DNA of 64,000 nucleotides from Streptomonospora sp. PA3 (GCF_009728995.1 NZ_VTZW01000008.1:434001-498000), one strand, 5' to 3'. Counted from the stretch's first letter, positions 41,034-49,503 are shown. Notes: a model not told the origin generated them from the letters alone. Numbers and translations: made by a program.

Positions 41034-41421
41034 CGGCGGATGCCGCCTCCCCTCTCTCTGCCGGTGCGCCCAGGACGCCGGCGGTCGTCGGTCGGCCCGC
41101 CGCGGGCAGGGGGGCGGAGGGGGCGCGCAGCGCAGGCGGCGCGGGCGGTCGCGGTGTGCGCATGGTTCCTTCCCTCTCCTGCTCGTGGGGGGCACGGACA
41201 GCGCCCCATTATCGCTGACACCGTGCTCTGCTGTATCCGGCTTCCCGGCGAACCGCAGGATATGCGGTCCGCCCCGCCGGGCACCGGGGCCGGCCGAGTG
41301 CCGAGGGGCTATGGTGGGTGGTGCCGTGTATCGGCCGTCAGGGCAGCCCGCGCAGTTCGCGCTTTCGGATCCGGTGACTCGACAGACCGCACGAACACCG
41401 AACACCGCGGAAGCAGGCACC
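41034..41421. other. Divergent control region between two GAF-ANTAR genes
   Basis: 388 bp with no convincing gene. It must contain promoters for both neighbours. Least GC-rich parts are around 41208-41265 (GCGCCCCATTATCGCTGACA). I found no strong palindrome that could be an ANTAR double hairpin with confidence. Confidence 0.5.
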
Positions 41422-42060
41422 ATGCCGGATGCGCCCTTCACGACGCTCGCCGATCTGACCGAGGTCATCGTCCGCGCTCTCGGAGACGCCGACGGCTGCG
41501 GGATCACCGTGGTCCGCGACGGCCGCCCGGTGACCCTCTCCTATTCCGCCGAACTCGCGGCGGTCAACGACGAGTCGGAGTACACGCTGGGCACCGGTCC
41601 GTGCCTGGAGGCCCTCGCCGAGGAGGCGGAGGTCGAGTCCCGCGACCTGGCGGCCGAGACGAGGTGGGGCGACTACCCGAGCATCGTCACCGCCCTCGGG
41701 CTGCGCTCGGTGCTGGCCCTGCCGTTGAAGGGCGGCCACGGGGTGCTCAACCTCTACTCCTGTCGGATCGGCGGTCTCGGCGACACGTGCCGCCGCGAGG
41801 CCGCCGAGTTCGCCGAGATCGTCGGCCGGACGGTGGAGGCCGCGGTCTGCATCGACACCTTTGACGCCGCCCAGGGGCTGCGGACGGCGATCCGGCACAG
41901 CTTTGAGGTCGATCAGGCGGTCGGGGTGCTGATGGCCCGGAACGGCGCCGACCGCGCCGCCGCCTTCGGCGAGCTGCTGCGCGCGGCCGAGGCCGCGGGC
42001 GAGGGCCTCTACGACGCGGCCGCGCGCATCCTGGCCGACTCCGGCCGACGCGAGCGCTGA
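41422..42060 (+). CDS. GAF-ANTAR domain regulator
   Basis: A 212-residue protein: GAF domain (1-140; DADGCGITVVRDGRPVTLSY, SEYTLGTGPCLEALAEEA, LGLRSVLALPLKGGHGVLNL) and ANTAR domain (about 150-205; RTAIRHSFEVDQAVGVLMAR, AAFGELLRAAEAAGEGLYDA). This matches the FEVDQAxGVLM pattern of ANTAR. It is divergent from a similar gene at 40314-41033. The two share organisation but not close sequence, so they are probably old paralogues. Confidence 0.85.
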   Translation: MPDAPFTTLADLTEVIVRALGDADGCGITVVRDGRPVTLSYSAELAAVNDESEYTLGTGPCLEALAEEAEVESRDLAAETRWGDYPSIVTALGLRSVLALPLKGGHGVLNLYSCRIGGLGDTCRREAAEFAEIVGRTVEAAVCIDTFDAAQGLRTAIRHSFEVDQAVGVLMARNGADRAAAFGELLRAAEAAGEGLYDAAARILADSGRRER

Positions 42061-42152
42061 CCGCCCCGGGCCCGCGGCCCGGCACCGGCCGGCGGTGCGC
42101 CCTGCGCTACCGTGGCGGGCGTCGGTGCGGCGGAGGAAGCGGAGGCCGGGCA

Positions 42153-42641
42153 GTGGGCGCGCAATCCGGCGGGGGCACACCCGCGGTCCCGTTCCAGGAG
42201 CGGTATCTGGAGGACTACACGGTCGGCGAGGTCGTCGACTGCGGCACGACCGCGGTGGACGAGGACGAGGTCGTGGAGTTCGCGCGCCGCTTCGATCCCC
42301 AGTCGTTCCACGTCGACGCGCACGCCGCCGCCGGGGGCCCCTTCGGCGGGCTGATCGCCAGCGGATGGCACACCGCGTCGCTGATGATGCGGCTGTATGT
42401 CGAGGGCTACCTCTCGCCGAAGGCCAGCCTGGGCGGCCCGGGTGTGGACGAACTGCGCTGGATCGAGCCTGTGCGGCCGGGCGACACGCTGGCGCTGCGG
42501 GCGGAGGTGCTGGAGAGCCGGCCTTCGGCCTCCAAACCCGACCGGGGCCTGCTGCGCACCCGCGTGGAGTTGTCCAACCAGCACGGCAGGACGGTCTTCC
42601 GCGCGGTCGTGCTGAACATGCTGCGCACCCGTCCCCGGTGA
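42153..42641 (+). CDS. MaoC-like hotdog dehydratase
   Basis: A 162-residue single-hotdog protein. Features: ERYLEDYTVGEVVDCGTTAV, EFARRFDPQSFHVDAHAAAG (the Asp-His hydratase motif FDPQxFHxD), GGLIASGWHTASLMMRLYVE, LRWIEPVRPGDTLALRAEVL. These enzymes hydrate enoyl-CoA or act on hydroxyacyl thioesters. It starts at GTG 42153 with GGAGG upstream. It converges on the PPOX gene 10 bp away and has no pathway partner here. Confidence 0.87.
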   Translation: MGAQSGGGTPAVPFQERYLEDYTVGEVVDCGTTAVDEDEVVEFARRFDPQSFHVDAHAAAGGPFGGLIASGWHTASLMMRLYVEGYLSPKASLGGPGVDELRWIEPVRPGDTLALRAEVLESRPSASKPDRGLLRTRVELSNQHGRTVFRAVVLNMLRTRPR

Positions 42642-42651
42642 CGGCCGGCGG

Positions 42652-43113
42652 TCACACCAGCCAGCGGCCGCCGCTCATCAGGTCGCGTTCGGCCAGTTCC
42701 TCGACCTCGCGCCAGGCCTGGATCCGCTCGGGGCGGACCCGGTAGTACCGGAAGCCCGCCTCTTCACGCGGGTCGAACCCGGTCTTGGCCGCGAACGCGT
42801 CGAGGGTCTGCGCGGGCAGCTCCGCGGTGGACAGGGGCTCGGCCGCCCCCTCGATGAGGACGACGTCGCGGGTGGGCCCGACCGCGATCCGGACCCGGCC
42901 CGAGGCGCCCATGTTGCGCCCGGTGGGGCTCTGGGCCGGGGTGGCGAGCAGCAGCGTCTCCCCGTCCCACAGGAAGGACAGCGGCACCAGGTAGGGCGTG
43001 CCGCCGGTGCCGCCGGCGGTGGCCACCCAGGCGTCGACGTCGGCGCCGAGCCTGGCCAGGGTGTCCTGCTTGCGCTGTGCGCGGGGGCGCGGCGGTGCCG
43101 GCGGAGACGTCAT
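42652..43113 (-). CDS. PPOX-class flavin/F420-dependent oxidoreductase
   Basis: A 153-residue split beta-barrel protein. Features: LGADVDAWVATAGGTGGTPY, LVPLSFLWDGETLLLATPAQ, GRNMGASGRVRIAVGPTRDV, VLIEGAAEPLS, FRYYRVRPERIQAWRE. It belongs to the pyridoxamine-phosphate-oxidase-like family whose mycobacterial members use F420 or FMN. The substrate is unknown. Confidence 0.82.
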   Translation of the reverse strand: MTSPPAPPRPRAQRKQDTLARLGADVDAWVATAGGTGGTPYLVPLSFLWDGETLLLATPAQSPTGRNMGASGRVRIAVGPTRDVVLIEGAAEPLSTAELPAQTLDAFAAKTGFDPREEAGFRYYRVRPERIQAWREVEELAERDLMSGGRWLV

Positions 43114-43212
43114 CGTCGGGGGCTCCTCGTTCCGGTCGCGGAGGTTGCGGTCAAAGGTAGCGCGGTCCCCGGGGCGAGGCGCGGGGGCACCCGGGCGTGC
43201 GGCACGGGCCCG

Positions 43213-43249
43213 CCGCCGGCCGGCCGCGCGGCATGCGGCCGGCCGGCGG
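43213..43249 (-). terminator. GC-rich hairpin after formaldehyde dehydrogenase gene
   Basis: CCGCCGGCCGGCCGC (43213-43227) pairs perfectly over 15 bp with 43235-43249 around a 7-nt loop, 10 bp past the minus-strand stop at 43259. Probable terminator without T-tract. Confidence 0.65.
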
Positions 43250-43258
43250 GGCGACGGC

Positions 43259-44476
43259 TCAGGCCGCGCCCAGCATGCCGTGCGGGTCCAGGACGTACTT
43301 GCGGGCGGCGCCCTCGTCGAACTCCTGGTAGCCGCGCGGGGCGTCCTCCAGGCCGATCGGGGTGGCGTTGACCGCCTTGGCGATCTGCACCCGGTCGTGC
43401 AGGATCGCCATCATCAGCTGGCGGTGGTACTTCATCACCGGGCACTGGCCGGTGAAGAAGGCGTGCGACTTGGCCCAGCCCAGGCCGAAGCGGATGGACA
43501 GCGACCCCTGCTTGGCGGCCTCGTCGGGGGCGCCGGGGTCGCCGGTGACATACAGGCCGGGGATGCCGAGCGACCCGCCGGCGGCGGTGACGTCCATCAT
43601 CGTGTTGAGCACGGTCGCCGGGGCCTCGCCGGCGTCCGCGCCGTGGCCGCGCGCCTCGAAGCCGACCGCGTCGACGCCGCAGTCGACCTCGGGAACGCCC
43701 AGCAGCTCCTGGATCCGGTCGCGCGGGTCCTGCTTGGAGACGTCCACGGTCTCGCAGCCGATGGAGCGCGCCTGCTGCAGGCGCTGCTCGTTGAGGTCGG
43801 CGACGATCACGACGGCGGCGCCGAGCAGGCGCGCCGAGGCCGCCGCGGCGAGCCCGACCGGGCCGGCACCGGCGATGTAGACGGTGGATCCCACCCCCAC
43901 CTGCGCGGTGACGCAGCCGTGGAAGCCGGTCGGGAAGATGTCGCTGAGCATCGTGAGATCAAGGATCTTGTCCATGGCCTGCTGCTTGTCGGGAAAGCGC
44001 AGCACGTTGAAGTCGGCGTAGGGCACCAAGACGTAGCGGGCCTGGCCGCCGACCCAGCCGCCCATGTCGACGTAGCCGTAGGCGGAGCCGGGGCGATCGG
44101 GGTTGACGGTGAGGCAGATGCCGGTGCGGCGGGCCTTGCAGTTGCGGCACCGGCCGCAGGCGATGTTGAAGGGCACCGAGACCAGGTCGCCGACATCGAG
44201 GAACTCGACGTCGCGCCCCTTCTCCACGATCTCCCCGGTGATCTCGTGGCCGAGCACGAGCCCGGCGGGCGCCGTGGTGCGGCCGCGGACCATGTGCTGG
44301 TCGCTGCCGCAGATGTTGGTGGCCACGACCTTGACGATGACGCCGTGGTCGACCTTGCGCCCCACGTTGGCGGGGTTCACGCCGGGGCCGTCCTTGAGGA
44401 CGAACTCCGGGTAGTCCAAGTCGACGACGTCGACGCGGCCGGGCCCTGCGTAGACGACTCCCCTGTTCTCAGCCAT
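43259..44476 (-). CDS. fdhA: Glutathione-independent formaldehyde dehydrogenase (zinc-type)
   Basis: A 405-residue zinc alcohol dehydrogenase-family enzyme. Catalytic zinc region NICGSDQHMVRGRTTAPAG and GHEITGEIVEKG; structural zinc Cys cluster CGRCRNCKARRTGIC; NAD motif YIAGAGPVGLAAAASARLLG. Length, the insert PGSAYGYVDMGGWVGGQARY and QCPVMKYHRQLM match the formaldehyde dismutase/FdhA branch of Pseudomonas putida type. It oxidises formaldehyde or related aldehydes with tightly bound NAD. GGGGGAG precedes the ATG. It is monocistronic. Confidence 0.92.
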   Translation of the reverse strand: MAENRGVVYAGPGRVDVVDLDYPEFVLKDGPGVNPANVGRKVDHGVIVKVVATNICGSDQHMVRGRTTAPAGLVLGHEITGEIVEKGRDVEFLDVGDLVSVPFNIACGRCRNCKARRTGICLTVNPDRPGSAYGYVDMGGWVGGQARYVLVPYADFNVLRFPDKQQAMDKILDLTMLSDIFPTGFHGCVTAQVGVGSTVYIAGAGPVGLAAAASARLLGAAVVIVADLNEQRLQQARSIGCETVDVSKQDPRDRIQELLGVPEVDCGVDAVGFEARGHGADAGEAPATVLNTMMDVTAAGGSLGIPGLYVTGDPGAPDEAAKQGSLSIRFGLGWAKSHAFFTGQCPVMKYHRQLMMAILHDRVQIAKAVNATPIGLEDAPRGYQEFDEGAARKYVLDPHGMLGAA

Positions 44477-44928
44477 GACTCCCCCAAGAGCATGAGCTAT
44501 GTCACATACCGGACGCCCACTGGCCTACCCCGCCGACCGAGCGGCGATGTCGGCGAGCGCCCCCGATTCGGACCGGTCCACCGGGCGCGGTCGGGCGCCC
44601 CGGATGCCGGTCGCGCTGAACGCATCGCCGGCCGGGCATTCCGCGTCCGGCCGTACCGGTTTTCCGGAAAGGAGCGGCCCGCCCGTGAAATCTCCCTGAC
44701 GCGGCGGGGAATGACACGGAACGCAATCGATCGACCCCTTGCCGTAACCACCGGCGCTCCGCTACGTTTGCGGCGCCATCGCGAACGGAATCCGCGCGGC
44801 CCCGATCCGCACACGGCGCCGACCCCCGAACGGGCATCCCGAGAATCCCCTTCTCCCGATCCCGAAAAGCCCCCGAGCCGCCGGCGAATTCGCCGGCGCA
44901 CCCCGCGCAGAGCAGAAAGCCCCGCTGA
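44477..44928. other. Divergent control region between fdhA and NPP1 gene
   Basis: 452 bp without a convincing gene. On the fdhA side, TATGTCACATA (44498-44508) is symmetric about its centre and close to a CRP/FNR-type half-site arrangement. On the NPP1 side a perfect 20-bp palindrome (44879-44898) lies 30 bp before the ATG. The middle has no clear features. Confidence 0.5.
44879..44898. promoter_or_regulatory. Perfect 20-bp palindrome before the NPP1 gene
   Basis: The 20 bases CGCCGGCGAA and its reverse complement TTCGCCGGCG join without spacer. It ends 30 bp before the ATG at 44929. It may be an operator or a 5'-UTR hairpin affecting translation. Confidence 0.5.
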
Positions 44929-45831
44929 ATGAGAATCATGCGCAGGGGCGGAGCACGCGTGCTCTCCGCCCTTTCCTCCCCTGTCCGGAAAACCCGCGCC
45001 CCACGACCGCCGCATTCCTCCGCCCCCGCTCCCGGTAGCGCGCCCTCCGCTCCGGCGCGCACCCGGCGCGTCCGGCCGGGAGGCGGAGCCGCCTGGCGCG
45101 CCCTGGCCGGCGCAGCGGTGCTGGCGCTGGTCCTGCCCGCATCCCCGGCGTTCGCAGACCCGCCGGCGGCGCTGCCTTCCAGCGTCACCCCTCCCGACGG
45201 CAGGTGGCAGCCCGCCTTCGACTACGACACCGACGGCTGCTATCCCACGCCCGCCATCGGTCCGGACGGAACCGTCGCCGGCGGGCTGAACACCTCGGGC
45301 GCCCTCAACGGCAGCTGCCGGGACAGCTGGGACCTGGACAACACCAACTCCTACTCGCGCGCCAAGTGCGACCCCAGCGGCTGGTGCGCCTACATGTACG
45401 CCCTCTACTTCGAGAAGGACCAGACCATGCCGGGCTGCTGCGGGCACCGCCACGACCTGGAGCACGTCATCGTGTGGGTGAAGGACGGCGCGGCGCGCTA
45501 CGTCTCGGCCTCGGCCCACGGCGACTACGCCACCCGCGCCGCCTCGGAGGTCCGCTGGGAGGGCACCCACGCCAAGATCGTCTATCACAAGGACGGGTGG
45601 AGCACCCACGCGTTCCGGTTCGCCGCCGGCCACGACGACCCGCCGGAGAACCACGCCGGCACGTGGCAGTACCCCGACCTGGTCAGCTGGAACAATTTTC
45701 CTTCTGGCATCCGCGAGAAGCTGGTCGCGGCCGACTTCGGCAGCGCCCGGTTGGCGCTCAAGGACGGGAACTTCGAGGCCGACCTGGCCGAAGCCGCGCC
45801 TTCGGGCATCGCGTTCGACCCCTACGCCTGA
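44929..45831 (+). CDS. Secreted NPP1 (necrosis-inducing, NLP) family protein
   Basis: A 300-residue exported protein. A long basic N-terminal region precedes a signal segment (ALAGAAVLALVLPASPAFA, cleavage near residue 76). The mature part has the NLP features DSWDLDNTNSYSRAKC, CAYMYALYFEKDQTMPGC and the hallmark GHRHDLEHVIVW (family consensus GHRHDWE, with Leu for Trp), which binds a divalent cation. NLP proteins lyse dicot plant membranes in pathogens, but many bacterial members are of unknown role. The true start may be ATG 44938. A terminator hairpin follows. Confidence 0.9.
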   Translation: MRIMRRGGARVLSALSSPVRKTRAPRPPHSSAPAPGSAPSAPARTRRVRPGGGAAWRALAGAAVLALVLPASPAFADPPAALPSSVTPPDGRWQPAFDYDTDGCYPTPAIGPDGTVAGGLNTSGALNGSCRDSWDLDNTNSYSRAKCDPSGWCAYMYALYFEKDQTMPGCCGHRHDLEHVIVWVKDGAARYVSASAHGDYATRAASEVRWEGTHAKIVYHKDGWSTHAFRFAAGHDDPPENHAGTWQYPDLVSWNNFPSGIREKLVAADFGSARLALKDGNFEADLAEAAPSGIAFDPYA

Positions 45832-45854
45832 CGTCCTCCGCCCGCGCCGGCGCC

Positions 45855-45889
45855 GCGCCCCGCCGGTACCCCCATGCCCGGCGGGGCGC
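45855..45889 (+). terminator. Hairpin after NPP1 gene
   Basis: GCGCCCCGCCGG (45855-45866) pairs with CCGGCGGGGCGC (45878-45889) over 12 bp, loop 11 nt, 23 bp past the stop. Confidence 0.6.
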
Positions 45890-45959
45890 CGTCCGCGGGA
45901 TCCGCGGGCCCGGGGGGCTGGCTTCGGAGTGTGACCCATGGCACCCTGAAATCCGTTAC

Positions 45960-45974
45960 TAGAACTCGGTTCTA
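45960..45974. promoter_or_regulatory. Palindromic operator candidate upstream of MFS gene
   Basis: TAGAACTCGGTTCTA has 6-bp arms (TAGAAC/GTTCTA) around 3 nt and ends 13 bp before ATG 45988. It resembles TetR-family sites of the TAGAACxxGTTCTA kind (as for KstR), but with one extra base in the spacer. No TetR gene is adjacent. Confidence 0.5.
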
Positions 45975-45987
45975 AGAACGGAGCGCC

Positions 45988-47436
45988 ATGGCCGCCTCCC
46001 CGACCACGCGACCGAGGACACGCCGCAGACTGGGCGAGCCGCGCGGGGGCGCGGTCAGCGCGACCGACACGGCCCCCTACGGCTGGGCGCCCCTGGTCGT
46101 ACTGTTCCTGGTGGGCCTGGTGGACCGCATCGAGGCGTCGCTGCTGGCGGGGATGCTGCCCCTGATCCAGGCGGAGTGGGGCTTCAGCGACACCGTGGGC
46201 GGCAGCATTCCGACCGCCGCCGCGATCGCCTCGGCGCTGATGGCCATTCCCGCCGGCTACCTCACCGACCGCCGCAACCGCACCCGCATCATCGCGATCG
46301 TGGTGCTGTGCTGGGCGCTGGCCACGCTGGGCTCGGGGCTGGCGGCCGGATTCGCCATGTTCTACGCGATGCGGGTGCTGCTGGCCGGCGCCGAACAGGT
46401 CGACAACCCCGCCGCCAACAGCCTGCTCGCCGACTACTATCCGCCGGTCAGTCGGCCCAAGGTCTACGGCTGGACCCGCATGACCACCTACCTGGGCGGG
46501 ATCGGCACCGTCCTCGCCGGTGTCCTGGGCGAACTCGTCGGCTGGCGGGCCACGTTCGTGATCATGGCCGTGCCCGGCGTGCTCGTCGCCGTGATCTGCT
46601 GGCGGCTGGCCGAGCCGGCGCGCGGCCACCTCGACCGGCTCCTCGCCCGCGGCGCCGACGCGAAGCCGGCCCCTCACCCTGCCGACGCGCCTTCCGCCGA
46701 CCCGGGCGGCGCCGCGCCGCCCGGACCCCGCCCGGACGCCGATCCGGGTCCGGCCGACGCGCCGGCCCCCGAGGAGGCGGCCGCGAGCGCACCGCCCTTC
46801 GGCCGCCAGCTCCGCCGGGTCGCCGCCATCCCCACCCTGGGGCTGCTGTCGGTCGGCCTGATGCTGCTGACCACGGGGCTGCTGGGCACGGCCTACTGGA
46901 TGACCACCTTCATCACCCGCGCCTACGACGTGGGAACCGCGGTGGCGGGGCCGATCTCCGGCGGTGTCTCGGTGCTGGGCGTCATCAGCGGCACGCTGGC
47001 GGGGGCGTGGCTGGGCCGGCGCGCGCACGGCTCGATCCGCGGCGGGCGCGTCGTGCTCGCCGCCGCGGGTACGGTGCTGGGCGCGCTCGTCCTGGTGGCG
47101 GCGCTGCTGGCGGAGTCGCTGACGCCCTTCGCCGTGCTGCTGCTGTGCTCGTCGTTCCTCGGTGCGCTGGCCATCCCCTGCGTCATGGCCTCGGTCGCCG
47201 ACGTGGTGGGCGCCCACTCGCGCGGGCTGGGCTTCGCGGTGCTGAACTTCCTGCTCACCCTGGGCACCGCGCTGGGTCCGCTGGCGGTGGGCATCGCCTC
47301 CGACGCCACGGGGTCGCTGCGCACCGCGTTCCTCATCCTGACCGTGCCGAAGCTGCTGGGCGGAGTGTGCATGCTGCTGTGCCGCTGGACCTTCGACCGC
47401 GACGCGCAGAAGGTGCTGGAGGAGGCCCGGGGGTGA
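45988..47436 (+). CDS. MFS transporter (spinster/glycerol-3-phosphate-like)
   Basis: A 482-residue 12-helix transporter. First helix region WAPLVVLFLVGLVDRIEASL, then ASALMAIPAGYLTDRRNRTR (motif A) and VLLAGAEQVDNPAANSLLAD. A Pro/Ala-rich cytoplasmic loop of about 55 residues (225-275) separates the two six-helix halves. The second half ends ILTVPKLLGGVCMLLC. Substrate unknown. An upstream TAGAAC palindrome suggests control by an unlinked repressor. Confidence 0.87.
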   Translation: MAASPTTRPRTRRRLGEPRGGAVSATDTAPYGWAPLVVLFLVGLVDRIEASLLAGMLPLIQAEWGFSDTVGGSIPTAAAIASALMAIPAGYLTDRRNRTRIIAIVVLCWALATLGSGLAAGFAMFYAMRVLLAGAEQVDNPAANSLLADYYPPVSRPKVYGWTRMTTYLGGIGTVLAGVLGELVGWRATFVIMAVPGVLVAVICWRLAEPARGHLDRLLARGADAKPAPHPADAPSADPGGAAPPGPRPDADPGPADAPAPEEAAASAPPFGRQLRRVAAIPTLGLLSVGLMLLTTGLLGTAYWMTTFITRAYDVGTAVAGPISGGVSVLGVISGTLAGAWLGRRAHGSIRGGRVVLAAAGTVLGALVLVAALLAESLTPFAVLLLCSSFLGALAIPCVMASVADVVGAHSRGLGFAVLNFLLTLGTALGPLAVGIASDATGSLRTAFLILTVPKLLGGVCMLLCRWTFDRDAQKVLEEARG

Positions 47437-47540
47437 CCTCGCGGGGGCACCGCTTCCCAGGCGCCCGGCCGTCGCGAGGGACCCGATGTATTCTCTGCGG
47501 TACCGATTCCGGATAACGGCATGAGGGCGTTGATGCGGCA

Positions 47541-48233
47541 GTGACCAGGGACCAGCCCAACCGGGAATCCGCAGACCCCGGCGCAGGGATCGGCGACGCC
47601 AAAGGCTGGTTCCGGGCGCACCCGAAAGAATGGATCCTTGTTCTGGGAACGGTCGCGGCCGCTCTGATCACCGGCCTGTTCACCTATCTGAGCGCATCCG
47701 CCGACAACGCCGCCGAGCCGCCGCCCGCCACCACCCCCACGCCTGGCGGACATGCCGAGGACGAGGACTCGTCCGATACGGACGCCGCCGCCGGTCCCCC
47801 GGACCCGACCGCCCCGGCGGCTTCGAACGGAACGGCACGGCCGGCTGCGCCCGGCGTCCAGTGGCAGGGTGCGCTGCTGCTCGACGGCGGCGGCAAGGAC
47901 CTCGACGCCGGTCCCCCTGCCGCAGCTTCCGGCGAGTCCGACGTCAGCACGTCCGGGGTCGGCGGCGACTACAGCCTCAACGCGCTGGGCGGGTCGGTAT
48001 CGGTGTGGGACGACAGCGGCGGGCTTCCCGAGCATGCGGACTGCGCCGAGGCGGCCGACGCCGCCGGCACGTCCTCGGCGCCGGTCGAGCCCGGCGCCGT
48101 CCTGTGCCTGCGGACCGATGAAGGGCGACTCGCCCGCCTCCAGGTGACGGACATCCCCGACGTATACGGCCCGACCGTGGAGTTCGACGCCCTGGTCTGG
48201 AGCCTCCCGGAGGCCGGTACCGTACCGCGGTAA
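47541..48233 (+). CDS. Hypothetical single-pass membrane protein
   Basis: A 230-residue protein that I do not recognise. One membrane helix (WILVLGTVAAALITGLFTYL, about 31-50) follows a short cytoplasmic part; a Pro/Asp/Ala-rich spacer (60-105) leads to a compact domain (108-230) with GALLLDGGGKDLDAGPP, GGDYSLNALGGSVSVWDD, GAVLCLRTDEGRLARLQVTD and two Cys residues. The C-terminal part is probably extracellular. It begins at GTG 47541. No close partner gene. Confidence 0.72.
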   Translation: MTRDQPNRESADPGAGIGDAKGWFRAHPKEWILVLGTVAAALITGLFTYLSASADNAAEPPPATTPTPGGHAEDEDSSDTDAAAGPPDPTAPAASNGTARPAAPGVQWQGALLLDGGGKDLDAGPPAAASGESDVSTSGVGGDYSLNALGGSVSVWDDSGGLPEHADCAEAADAAGTSSAPVEPGAVLCLRTDEGRLARLQVTDIPDVYGPTVEFDALVWSLPEAGTVPR

Positions 48234-48379
48234 CGGGCCCCGGCTGCCGTGCGGCGCCGCGCCGGGTTGCCGACCGCGGCCGGCCGGAGTCGCCGACGAT
48301 GCCCCGCCGGTCCGCGAGTCGCTCGGTAGGCTGATGCGGCGGGCGCTGCCGGCGTCCGGTCGGCTGGTGGAGGTGGGCC

Positions 48380-49123
48380 GTGGAGCAGGGTTCGCGCCTC
48401 GGATCGAATGACGGGCCGCCGCCGGAGCGCGCCCCGGCGCGCCCGGTCCCCGCACCGCTCATCCAGCACTGGCGCGACGTGGTGTTCCTGCACTGGGCCG
48501 CCGAGCCCGGCACCGTGGCACATCTCCTGCCCAAGGGCACCCGGCCCGACGTGTGGGAGGGGCGGACCTACGTCGGCCTGGTCGCCTTCCGCGTCGCGGC
48601 CCCGCGCGCCTTCGGGATCGTGCCCACGGGGTCGTTCAACGAGGTCAACGTGCGGCTGTACTCCCTCGACCGCGACGGCCGCCGCGGCGTGGTCTTCGTG
48701 ACCATGGACGCCGACGCGCTGCCGAGCGTGCTCGCCGCCCGCGTCCTGACCGGAGTGCCCTACATCTGGTCGGACGTGTCGCTGCGCCGCGGCCCCGCAG
48801 GCGCGGCGGGCGCGGTCCGCCGCCGCCTCCCCCGCGGCCCCGCGACGGGGCGCTGGTCGGTCCGCCCCGGCGCCGCGATCGCCGAACCCTCCGGGCTGGA
48901 GCTGTTCCTCACCGCCCGCTGGGGCCTGCACACCACCCACCTCGGCGCGACCCACTGGCTACCCGTCGCACACCCGCCCTGGCCGCTCTTCCGCGCCGAT
49001 CTCCTGCACTACGAGGGCGACCTCCTCCCCGCCGCCGGCCTACCCCCCGCCGACCGGCCCCCGGTGTCGACCCTCTGGTCCCCGGGCACCACCGCGGCCC
49101 TCTACCCTCCCCAGCCCGTCTGA
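48380..49123 (+). CDS. DUF2071 (YqjF-like) family protein
   Basis: A 247-residue cytosolic protein of the DUF2071/YqjF family: IQHWRDVVFLHWAAEPGTVA, HLLPKGTRPDVWEGRTYVGL, FNEVNVRLYSLDRDGRRGVV, FVTMDADALPSVLAARVLTG. Close to acetoacetate decarboxylase-like folds; function unknown. It starts at GTG 48380 with GGAGGTGG upstream. An isomerase remnant follows directly. Confidence 0.85.
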   Translation: MEQGSRLGSNDGPPPERAPARPVPAPLIQHWRDVVFLHWAAEPGTVAHLLPKGTRPDVWEGRTYVGLVAFRVAAPRAFGIVPTGSFNEVNVRLYSLDRDGRRGVVFVTMDADALPSVLAARVLTGVPYIWSDVSLRRGPAGAAGAVRRRLPRGPATGRWSVRPGAAIAEPSGLELFLTARWGLHTTHLGATHWLPVAHPPWPLFRADLLHYEGDLLPAAGLPPADRPPVSTLWSPGTTAALYPPQPV

Positions 49124-49176
49124 GCGCGCGCGGCGGTGTGTGCAGAAGGGATGCCGCTCGGCCGGATCGGGTTCTA

Positions 49177-49503
49177 GGCTGCGCCCTGGCGCGGTGGCGG
49201 GAGGCCGAGATCCACGCGGTCGACCTCGCGGCAGGCTACCGGCCCCGCGACTGGCCGCTGCCGTTCGCCCTGCACGCCCTGGACTTCCTGTCCGCCCGCG
49301 CACCCGCGGAGATCCGCCTGGCCCTGCGGGCGACCGACACCGGATTCCGCCGGGAGTGGGGAACCGGCGCACCGGTCGAGGTATCGGGGGCCGTACGCGA
49401 CCTGGCGGCGTGGATGGCCGGCCGCCGCGCCGACGGTCCCCTGCAGGCCACCTCCGGCCGGCTGCCGGACCTGGGCCCGTGGCCGGCCGACCCCGCCGAC
49501 TGA
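49177..49503 (+). pseudogene. C-terminal remnant of a maleylpyruvate isomerase-family (MDMPI) gene
   Basis: The frame encodes RWREAEIHAVDLAAGYRPRD, then DFLSARAPAEIRLALRATDT, AVRDLAAWMAGRRADG and ends RLPDLGPWPADPAD. This matches the second half of MDMPI proteins, including the Glu-x3-His metal pair (EAEIHAVD) seen intact at 5059-5682. The N-terminal half with the first metal His is absent; upstream the frame only overlaps the DUF2071 gene. There is no start codon with a ribosome binding site. It is best read as a decayed gene left by deletion. Confidence 0.7.

Noticed and set aside
44498-44508. CRP/FNR-type site before the formaldehyde dehydrogenase gene
   Set aside because: TATGTCACATA is symmetric, but only one good half-site of the TGTGA-N6-TCACA consensus is present; mentioned in the gap entry but not claimed as a binding site.
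44497-47217. Open frame of about 900 codons on the minus strand over the NPP1 and MFS genes
   Set aside because: Low-complexity translation, no domain, and both genes on the plus strand have clear family motifs and ribosome binding sites.
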